Position numbers and translations under genes: made by a program | Shown here: in pieces, positions 58,227 to 64,000 of the stretch | How the letters are laid out: each line of letters opens with the position of its first letter | How positions within the stretch are numbered: position 1 is the first letter of the stretch | From: Curtobacterium sp. ISL-83 | Lineage (GTDB): Bacteria; Actinomycetota; Actinomycetes; Actinomycetales; Microbacteriaceae | Assembly: GCF_018613895.1 (NCBI RefSeq) | Contig: NZ_JAGGPH010000009.1 | Coordinates: forward strand, 310,001-374,000 | Direction: 5' to 3' | DNA: 64,000 nt | The notes under the pieces: model-generated | What the model was told of the DNA's origin: nothing | The model's database searches: none | What the model saw: only the letters and a program-made list of their open reading frames with translations

Positions 58227-58287
58227 CAACGAACGCCCCGCCTCGTTCCGTCCGTTCCGTCCCACCCCGAGCCAGGAAGGCCCGCCC

Positions 58288-58716
58288 ATGACCACCGAAC
58301 CCCTCCCCGCCGAGGACCTGCACGCCCTCGCCCTGGCGTACTTCACGAAGGTCGACGCCGGCGATCCCGACCTGCTCGACATCTTCACCGACGACGCGCA
58401 GGTCTTCTTCCCGAAGTTCGGCATCGCGCACGGCAAGGAGGAGATCACCCAGTTCCTCGTCGGCCTCACCCTGGCCGTCGACTCCTTCCACCACGATCCG
58501 GCCGACTTCGTCGTCACCCAGAGCGGCAACCGGGTCATCGTCGAGGGGAAGGAGACCGGTGTCCTCGCCAACGGCCGCGCCTTCCCGGACGGCGCCCGGA
58601 GCGGTGGCTTGTTCTGCAACGTGTTCGAGTTCCGCGGTTCGCTCATCAGCCGCGTGCACATCTACGCCGACCCCGACCTGGCCGGGAAGCACGACGACCT
58701 GTTCGCCTGGGACTGA
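58288..58716 (+). CDS. SnoaL-like (NTF2-fold) protein
   Basis: A 142-residue cone-shaped alpha+beta barrel protein of the SnoaL/NTF2 superfamily: ALAYFTKVDAGDPDLLDIFTDDAQVFFPKFG at the N-terminus and FCNVFEFRGSLISRVHIYADPD near the end. Such proteins act as cyclases, isomerases or ligand binders, often beside SDRs. It lies 61 bp downstream of the SDR gene with AGGAAGG before the ATG. Confidence 0.83.
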   Translation: MTTEPLPAEDLHALALAYFTKVDAGDPDLLDIFTDDAQVFFPKFGIAHGKEEITQFLVGLTLAVDSFHHDPADFVVTQSGNRVIVEGKETGVLANGRAFPDGARSGGLFCNVFEFRGSLISRVHIYADPDLAGKHDDLFAWD

Positions 58717-58785
58717 GCGCACCACCAGCACCATCCGGGTCCCAGCAGACGCTCGGACCCGTCGAGGACAACCGAAGGAGCACCC

Positions 58786-59346
58786 GTGTCGAGGATCATG
58801 ATCGTGGTCGGCAGCATCCGGCCCGGCCGCGTCGGTCTGCCCATCGCGCAGTGGGTGGAAGCCGCCGCTGCCGCACGGGAGGACTGCGAGGTCGACTTCG
58901 CTGACCTCGCGGAGATCGGGCTGCCGATGATGGACGAGCCGAACCACCCCCGGCTGCGGCAGTACACGAAGCAGCACACCCTGGACTGGAGTGCCCGCGT
59001 CGACGCGGCGGACGGGTTCGTGTTCGTCACCCCGGAGTACAACCACAGCTTCTCGCCTGCGCTCAAGAACGCGCTCGACTACCTCGCGCTCGAGTGGTGG
59101 CGGAAGCCCGTCGGCGTGGTCAGCTACGGCGGCATCTCGGCCGGCACCCGGGGGGTCACCGCCCTCGAACCGGTGCTCGCGGTCCTCGGACTCGTCCGTG
59201 CCGGGGCGGCGGTGGAGATCCCGCTCCTGGCTCCGCGGTTCGAGGACGGCCGGTTCGTGCCGAACGACAAGGAGACCGCGATCCTCGAGAAGATGTTCGC
59301 CGAACTGATGTCGCTCGCGACGTCCCTGCAGCACGTCGAGAAGTGA
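58786..59346 (+). CDS. NADPH-dependent FMN reductase family protein
   Basis: A 186-residue flavodoxin-fold reductase. GSIRPGRVGLPIAQW binds the FMN phosphate near residue 9, and TPEYNHSFSPALKNALDYL near 82 and SYGGISAGTRG near 111 complete the family pattern. It would supply reduced flavin or reduce quinones or azo compounds. GAAGGAG precedes the start. Its stop overlaps the GTG of the next gene (59343-59346). Confidence 0.9.
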   Translation: MSRIMIVVGSIRPGRVGLPIAQWVEAAAAAREDCEVDFADLAEIGLPMMDEPNHPRLRQYTKQHTLDWSARVDAADGFVFVTPEYNHSFSPALKNALDYLALEWWRKPVGVVSYGGISAGTRGVTALEPVLAVLGLVRAGAAVEIPLLAPRFEDGRFVPNDKETAILEKMFAELMSLATSLQHVEK

Positions 59347-60239
59347 CCGTGTTCGACGGATTCGACGAGCGCCTGATCGTCGTGGACCGCGGACCGGTGT
59401 TCGCGCGCACGGCCGGCACCGGGCCTCCCGTCCTGCTCCTGCACGGCTACCCGCAGACGCACGTGATGTGGCGCGGCGTCGCCGACGCGCTCGCCGCGAC
59501 CCACACCGTCGTCGTCCCGGACCTGCCGGGTTACGGCCGGTCCTTCCGGCCCGAGACGGTGGCGGACCACGCCACGTACGCGAAGCGGACGCTCGGTCGG
59601 GACCTCCAGCAGCTCATGGCCGCGCTCGGTCACGAGCGGTTCGCCGTCGCGGGCCACGACCGCGGCGGTCGGATCGCGTACCGGATGGCCCTCGACCTGC
59701 CCGACCGGATCACGGCGGTGGCGGCGTTCGACGTCGTGCCGACCGGGGAGGTCTGGGCCCGGGCCGACGCCCGGCTCGCGCTGACCTACTGGCACTGGGC
59801 GTTCCTGGCGCAGCCCGCACCGCTGCCGGAGGACCTGATCTCCGCGAACCCCGGCGCGTTCTTCGACCTGCACGTCCGCGCGCTCGGGCTCGGTCGCGCG
59901 GCTGGTCGATACCCGCCGGAGCTCCTCGAGCACTACCGCTCGATCCTCGACGACCCGAGCGTGGTGCACGGGATCTGCGAGGACTACCGCGCCGGAGCGG
60001 GCGTCGACCGGGAGCACGACGACGCGGACGCCGCAGCGGGACGCCGGATCACCGCACCGTTCCTCGTTCTGTGGAGCCGGACTGGTGCGCTCCCGAAGCT
60101 GTACGGCGACGTGCTCGAGGTGTGGCGGCCGTGGGCGCCGGACGTGACCGGACACGGCGTCGACGGCAGCCATTTCCTGGTCGAGGACCAGCCCGAGGTC
60201 GTGGCCGATGCACTCCGGGCGCTCCTCGACGGCGCCTGA
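59343..60239 (+). CDS. Alpha/beta hydrolase, haloacetate dehalogenase-like
   Basis: A 298-residue hydrolase whose nucleophile is Asp, in AGHDRGGRIAYRMALD near residue 103, instead of Ser. Together with LLHGYPQTHVMW near 34 and TYWHWAFLAQPAPLPEDLI near 150, this matches fluoroacetate/haloacetate dehalogenases; the catalytic His is in DGSHFLVED near 277. Epoxide hydrolase is the alternative. The GTG overlaps the reductase stop, so it closes the operon. Confidence 0.85.
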   Translation: MTVFDGFDERLIVVDRGPVFARTAGTGPPVLLLHGYPQTHVMWRGVADALAATHTVVVPDLPGYGRSFRPETVADHATYAKRTLGRDLQQLMAALGHERFAVAGHDRGGRIAYRMALDLPDRITAVAAFDVVPTGEVWARADARLALTYWHWAFLAQPAPLPEDLISANPGAFFDLHVRALGLGRAAGRYPPELLEHYRSILDDPSVVHGICEDYRAGAGVDREHDDADAAAGRRITAPFLVLWSRTGALPKLYGDVLEVWRPWAPDVTGHGVDGSHFLVEDQPEVVADALRALLDGA

Positions 60240-60309
60240 CGACCGCGTTCGTGGGTGCGCTGGAGAACCTCGACCCCACCACGCAGCCCTCGCCGCTGTC
60301 GGGGGCTCC

Positions 60310-61380
60310 TCATCGGGTATCGACGACCGGGCATGCGAGTGGGAGCCGGACCACCACCCGGGTTCCGTCGCCTGCTGGGCTGGTGACGGTGATCGTCCCG
60401 CCGTGGGCTTCGACGCGGTCGGACAGGCCGGTGAGCCCCGTGCCGTTCGCCGGGTCGGCGCCGCCGATGCCGTCGTCGTCGATGACGAGTGTGAGTTCGT
60501 CGTCGGTGGCTGTCGCCGTGATGCGGACGTGTTCGGCTCGGGCGTGCTTGACGGCGTTCGTGAGCGCTTCGGCGACGGTGAAGTAGCCGGTCGTCTCCAC
60601 GGCCACGGGAAGGCGGGGGATGGTGAGGTCCAGGTCGATCGGGATCGTCGTGTCCGAGACGAGCGATTCGATCCCGGCGGTCAGGCCGGCCCGGGTGAGC
60701 GATGGCGGCAGGATCCCGCGGACGATGTCACGGAGTTGCCGGTTGGCCGCTTCGGCGTGCGTGAGAGCCTCGGTCAACAGGGCGTCGACCGCGAGTCCGG
60801 CTGCCGCCCGGTCTCGGGCCAGCTTCACCGTGACGATGGTGTGGACGAGCCGCTGCTGGGCTCCGTCGTGCACGTCCCGTTGCAAGCGTCGGCGTGCTTC
60901 GTCTCCGGCGGCGATGACGCGTGCACGTGACCGACTGAGCCCCTCGCGGTGGTCGGCGTTCGCGATGGCCGCGGCGACGAGGTCCGTGAACGCCTTGGGT
61001 CGGTCCTCGCTGATCGGTCCGTCGGCGACGGGCCACGTCAGGCGCAGTGTTCCCCACCGTTCGTCAGCGACCACGATCGGCACCCGGGCCTGGAACGCGT
61101 CTCCCTCCGGCGGTTCTCCAGCGGAAGCGAGGGTGACGCTGCCCGGTCCGCCGCCGTCGCCCTGCGACAGGACGGCCTGAGCCCCGTGGAGGCGTGCGGC
61201 GACGTCGGCCACGGCTTGGAACACGGTCGGGAGCGGCGACTGTCGGGCGACGAGCTCGGCGACGGAGCGGAGTGCGGCGTGCTCCTCCGCGAGCCGTTCC
61301 AGCCGTGCACGCACCTCTGCAGTTGCCAGCTCTGCGGAGGTCGCGGGCGACCGGCTCGATGAGGGTGAGTTCTTGACCAC
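60310..61380 (-). CDS. Orphan sensor histidine kinase, GAF-HisKA_3
   Basis: A 356-residue kinase nearly identical over its kinase core to residues 170-524 of the kinase at 52615 (RRLQRDVHDGAQQRLV, RQLRDIVRGILP). It keeps one GAF domain and has lost the N-terminal one. The start is GTG at 61380 with TATCTT six bases upstream. There is no adjacent response regulator, so it may share the NarL regulator 6 kb away. An operator-like inverted repeat covers its promoter. Confidence 0.88.
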   Translation of the reverse strand: MVKNSPSSSRSPATSAELATAEVRARLERLAEEHAALRSVAELVARQSPLPTVFQAVADVAARLHGAQAVLSQGDGGGPGSVTLASAGEPPEGDAFQARVPIVVADERWGTLRLTWPVADGPISEDRPKAFTDLVAAAIANADHREGLSRSRARVIAAGDEARRRLQRDVHDGAQQRLVHTIVTVKLARDRAAAGLAVDALLTEALTHAEAANRQLRDIVRGILPPSLTRAGLTAGIESLVSDTTIPIDLDLTIPRLPVAVETTGYFTVAEALTNAVKHARAEHVRITATATDDELTLVIDDDGIGGADPANGTGLTGLSDRVEAHGGTITVTSPAGDGTRVVVRLPLACPVVDTR

Positions 61381-61404
61381 GGGGTCAAGATATCGGTTCT
61401 TGAC
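61370..61404. promoter_or_regulatory. Operator-like inverted repeats over the orphan-kinase promoter
   Basis: GTCAAGA (61384-61390) and TCTTGAC (61398-61404) are perfect 7-bp arms around a 7-bp spacer that contains part of the -10. A third half-site TTCTTGACC is at 61370-61378. The arrangement suggests repression, perhaps by the TetR protein encoded just upstream. Confidence 0.5.
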
Positions 61405-61415
61405 GAACTGGCCAA
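61387..61415 (-). promoter_or_regulatory. Promoter of the orphan kinase gene
   Basis: On the minus strand TTGGCC (61410-61415) and TATCTT (61387-61392) are separated by 17 bases, and the GTG start follows six bases after the -10. This is the best -35/-10 pair I see in the window. Confidence 0.55.
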
Positions 61416-61426
61416 CAACTGCTCGT

Positions 61427-62008
61427 TCACCGCATGGCCACCAGCGACGTCAACGCGATCGCGGTCAGTGTCGCGCGGTCGGCGCCGGCGTTCCCGAGCA
61501 CCTCCATGCCACGGGTGACCGCGACGAAGTAGTTCGCGAGCGCACTCGCGTCCGCCTGGGCGTCCACCTCGCCGTGCTCCTGTGCGTCGACGATGCAGTG
61601 GCGGTAGACCGCTGCGAGGTCCGTGAACGCCTGCATCGCTGAACGGGCGACGTCGCCGTCGCGCTCGGCGAGTTCCACGGTCGCCTTCGTGAAGAGCGTC
61701 CCGGTCTCGCCGCTGTCGCTGAACTCGACGGCGAGCTTGAGGAGCTGCGCCTTGATGCGCTCCAGGGGCGAGACGTCCTCGTCGGTGAGCGCCTGGGTGA
61801 GGGACGCCACGGCCTCACCGGTCTCGGACGTGAGGGCACGGAGGAAGAGTTCGCGCTTGCCGCCGAACGCGTTGTAGAGGCTCTGTTTCCCCAGCCCGGT
61901 GGCGACCACGAGGTCGTCGAGCGTGGTCCCGCTGTACCCGGTCGACGTGAACGCAGCGCCGGCGGAGGCGATGACATCACTCTCGACGAACTGCCGTGGC
62001 CTGCCCAT
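61427..62008 (-). CDS. TetR family transcriptional regulator
   Basis: A 193-residue regulator with the N-terminal HTH SAGAAFTSTGYSGTTLDDLVVATGLGKQSLYNAFGGKRELF and a helical ligand-binding domain (TetR_C-type) behind. GGGACAG lies before the ATG. It is followed on the same strand by the orphan kinase and preceded by the TDT transporter gene; any of the local genes could be its target. Confidence 0.9.
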   Translation of the reverse strand: MGRPRQFVESDVIASAGAAFTSTGYSGTTLDDLVVATGLGKQSLYNAFGGKRELFLRALTSETGEAVASLTQALTDEDVSPLERIKAQLLKLAVEFSDSGETGTLFTKATVELAERDGDVARSAMQAFTDLAAVYRHCIVDAQEHGEVDAQADASALANYFVAVTRGMEVLGNAGADRATLTAIALTSLVAMR

Positions 62009-62155
62009 GGGTCTGTCCCGTGCTCCTCGTCCGACGCGTCGGGAGCCCAGGAGGACGACCTCCGCCCCCCGGCCCGGAGGCCGCGATCCGCGCGCATCCC
62101 GATGATCTTCGCACCCTCGGACTCGGTCACGCTGCAGGAACGGCCGCCACGGGGT

Positions 62156-63235
62156 TCAGCCGCGGCCGACCGGAGCAGCGGGGGAGCTCGGAGCAGCGGG
62201 GTGGGCCGGCGCTTCCACGAGGTCGTCGGCCACCTCGAGCTGCCGCTCCTCGGCCGCTGCGACGGCGCGTTCGGTGGTGCGTCGTCGTGTCCCCGGGATG
62301 ATCGGGACCGACGATCGCACGGCGATCGCGGCGATGACGCCGGTGACCACCGTGAGCGCTGCGACGACCACGACCTGCCACCCGGGTCCGCGGGTGATCG
62401 CCGCCCACGCGATGGCCAGGGAGGCGGCTGCGGAGAGCGGGAAGGTGAACGACCAGAAGCCGAGCGAGAACGTGAGCCGCCGGTAGGTCGGGACGAGCGC
62501 GCCCTGCACGAGGACCATGAAGGCCGTCACGCCCACGAACGCCTCGGCGAGGCCGTCCATCCGGTGACCGTTGAGCGCGAACCACGCGAGTCCGCCGACG
62601 GCGGGCGGTGCGACGAGGACCGCCATCGTCGGCGCGAGGGGCGCCGGGAGCGGCGGGCCCAGGAGGAGGCGCGCGAAGACCACGGTGAGGAGCACGAGCC
62701 AGAAGAGCGCACCGACACCGAACGCGGCCATCGCGAGCGCGTGGTTCCCGGCCGCCGCGAACGCCTGCGAGCTGATGTAGCCCGCGGCGACCGCCGGCAG
62801 CAGGTACGCCCCGTGGATCGACTCGACCGACAGCGGTCCCTGGATCCACCGGCCGATGATCCACGCGCCGAAGAGGACCGCGGCGGCCACCCCGACGCAG
62901 GCGAGCGGCGCGCCCACCGGGGGCGAGAACGTGCAGAGGTGCGCGCCCGTCAGCGTGATGCCGACCGGCACGATCGCGGCCACGGGACCCTGTGCCGGGT
63001 GACGGAGTTGTGCCGCGAGGGTCTCAGTGCTGTGACGCCCGCGTCGGAGGTGCGCGACGACGAGCCACACCAGCGCGGTGACGGCGACGAACCAGAACGG
63101 TTCTGCCGTCCACCAGGCGAAGCCGAGCGCCGCCGTCGCTGCGCTCCAGGTCTCCGCGAGACCGAAGAGCCCGAAGGCGATGGCCAACGTGTTGAGGGGG
63201 ATGCGCTGGAGTCGAGCCCCTGCGGTGACGGACAT
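62156..63235 (-). CDS. TDT family transporter (TehA/SLAC1-like)
   Basis: A 359-residue membrane protein with about ten helices. PLNTLAIAFGLFGLAETW at the start and the NHALAMAAFGVGALFW and TFSLGFWSFTFPLSAAA segments fit the tellurite-resistance/dicarboxylate transporter family. A polar ~45-residue tail follows. Known members pass anions, C4-dicarboxylates or give tellurite tolerance; the substrate here is not clear. It is divergent from the hydrolase at 63427. Confidence 0.85.
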   Translation of the reverse strand: MSVTAGARLQRIPLNTLAIAFGLFGLAETWSAATAALGFAWWTAEPFWFVAVTALVWLVVAHLRRGRHSTETLAAQLRHPAQGPVAAIVPVGITLTGAHLCTFSPPVGAPLACVGVAAAVLFGAWIIGRWIQGPLSVESIHGAYLLPAVAAGYISSQAFAAAGNHALAMAAFGVGALFWLVLLTVVFARLLLGPPLPAPLAPTMAVLVAPPAVGGLAWFALNGHRMDGLAEAFVGVTAFMVLVQGALVPTYRRLTFSLGFWSFTFPLSAAASLAIAWAAITRGPGWQVVVVAALTVVTGVIAAIAVRSSVPIIPGTRRRTTERAVAAAEERQLEVADDLVEAPAHPAAPSSPAAPVGRG

Positions 63236-63327
63236 GCTGGCTCGACTTCCGGTGGGCGGTTCCGCGGCGACGTCCGATCCGATGGTCGCCGTCTGGTCGA
63301 GGCTCCTTGACGTTCCGCTCGGGAGCC

Positions 63328-63352
63328 GTGGGGTTTGCCGGAAATCTTCTCC
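63328..63352. promoter_or_regulatory. Conserved 25-bp element, copy 2
   Basis: Identical to 55271-55295. It lies between the divergent TDT transporter and hydrolase genes, 74 bp before the hydrolase ATG. Confidence 0.6.
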
Positions 63353-63426
63353 AGCGGGCCCCCGCGCAGCGCACCCGCCCCGGGCGACAACCTCGAACCA
63401 ACGACCACCGAGCAGAGGAGCAGCCC

Positions 63427-64000
63427 ATGGGCACCATCACCGTCGGGAACGAGAACTCGACTCCGATCGACGTCTACTACGAGGACCTCGGGGCTGGTCG
63501 ACCGGTCGTCCTGCTGTCGGGCTGGCCGTTCGACGCCCGGTCGTGGGAGCCGCAGCTGCACCCGCTGCTCGACGCCGGGTACCGGGTGGTCACCCCGGAC
63601 CGCCGCGGATTCGGACGCTCGAGTGCCGCGACGGTCGGGTACGACTTCGACACGCTGAGCGCCGACGTCGACGTGCTGCTCCGCGAGCTCGATCTCCGGG
63701 ACGCCACGCTCGTCGGCTTCTCGCTCGGCACGGGTGAGGTCGCACGGTACATCGGCCGCTTCGGCACCGAGCGCCTGCGCAGCGCGGTCCTGATGGAGAG
63801 CCTGACACCGGGCTTCGGCAAGGCGGACGACAACCCCTCGGGTGTCGACCAGGCCGGGATCGACGGGGTCCAGCAGGCGATCCTCGACGACCGGTTCGCG
63901 TGGCTGACCGGCATGATGGGCAACTTCCTCAACCTGGACGACTACCAGGGGACCCTCGTCAGCGAGGACACGGTTCGTGCGATGTGGTCGGCCGGCGCGA
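63427..64000 (+). CDS. Alpha/beta hydrolase, haloperoxidase-like (cut by window end)
   Basis: The first 191 residues of a cofactor-free haloperoxidase/arylesterase-type hydrolase. VVLLSGWPFDARSWEPQ near residue 28 replaces the usual HGWP with SGWP, TPDRRGFGRSS follows near 55 and the nucleophile elbow is VGFSLGTGEVARY near 92. GAGGAG lies six bases before the ATG. The C-terminal part with the catalytic Asp and His is outside the window. Confidence 0.85.
   Translation, partial: MGTITVGNENSTPIDVYYEDLGAGRPVVLLSGWPFDARSWEPQLHPLLDAGYRVVTPDRRGFGRSSAATVGYDFDTLSADVDVLLRELDLRDATLVGFSLGTGEVARYIGRFGTERLRSAVLMESLTPGFGKADDNPSGVDQAGIDGVQQAILDDRFAWLTGMMGNFLNLDDYQGTLVSEDTVRAMWSAGA

Overview
The window is high-GC chromosomal DNA from an actinobacterium. 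Gene content (class E sortase, SbcCD, CPBP protease, bipartite lipoate ligase, PiT transporter, alpha-E protein, several MarR regulators), frequent GTG/TTG starts and ATGA/GTGA stop-start overlaps fit the Microbacteriaceae. A dispersed hairpin with the core ACGGGAGGCGCGG makes a Curtobacterium-like organism my best guess, but this rests on recollection, not a search. Most of the window reads as ordinary core or near-core genome. Many genes have a TANNNT -10 element only 6-7 nt before the start codon, which points to widespread leaderless transcription.

Layout. 1-10.1 kb: sbcD-sbcC, a low-complexity GCCGAC repeat, a class E sortase with a tiny membrane partner, a YpeA acetyltransferase, an EamA permease, a CPBP protease and RecQ. 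10.1-20.3 kb: an acyltransferase, an M23 peptidase, a 6PGDH-like dehydrogenase, a MarR gene with a clear palindromic operator, an unpartnered alpha-E protein, a MarR/MFS pair, a 0.6-kb non-coding block holding three copies of a ~115-bp structured repeat, and PiT phosphate uptake. 20.4-29.2 kb: lipoate ligase, membrane proteins, an orphan DNA methyltransferase, a DHA2 exporter and phosphoglucomutase. 29.2-36.6 kb: a translationally coupled glycosyltransferase-DUF2064-methyltransferase operon, an epimerase coupled to an MTA/purine phosphorylase, and a fully coupled moeA-moaC-mog-moaE operon. 36.6-40.2 kb: PLDc_N membrane protein, ABC-F ATPase, MarR-VOC pair and tRNA-Gln(TTG).

40.3-46.9 kb is the accessory region. 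It starts at tRNA-Gln, is visibly richer in A+T, and holds two decayed lipoprotein genes (one carrying a CTGCA pentanucleotide run). It also holds a complete three-gene ABC-three-component (ABC-3C) conflict system: a PD-(D/E)xK-like effector, a middle component and a DUF3732 SMC/Rad50-like ATPase with zinc hook. Next to it is a protein with a duplicated N-terminal module and a C-terminal HEPN RNase motif. No integrase or transposase is visible. This is the most interesting part of the window.

47-64 kb returns to high GC: ACT-domain protein, aldo/keto reductase, a short RecQ-like helicase, an isochorismatase-fold protein lacking the catalytic Cys, and a two-component operon (single-domain response regulator, NarL regulator, GAF-GAF kinase). 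Divergent from that operon lies a run of small redox/hydrolase genes (alpha/beta hydrolase, cupin, TSUP, SDR, SnoaL-like, FMN reductase, haloacetate dehalogenase-like), then a paralogous orphan kinase, a TetR regulator, a TDT transporter and a cut-off haloperoxidase-like hydrolase. A 25-bp identical element precedes both the first hydrolase and the last one, suggesting a shared regulon.
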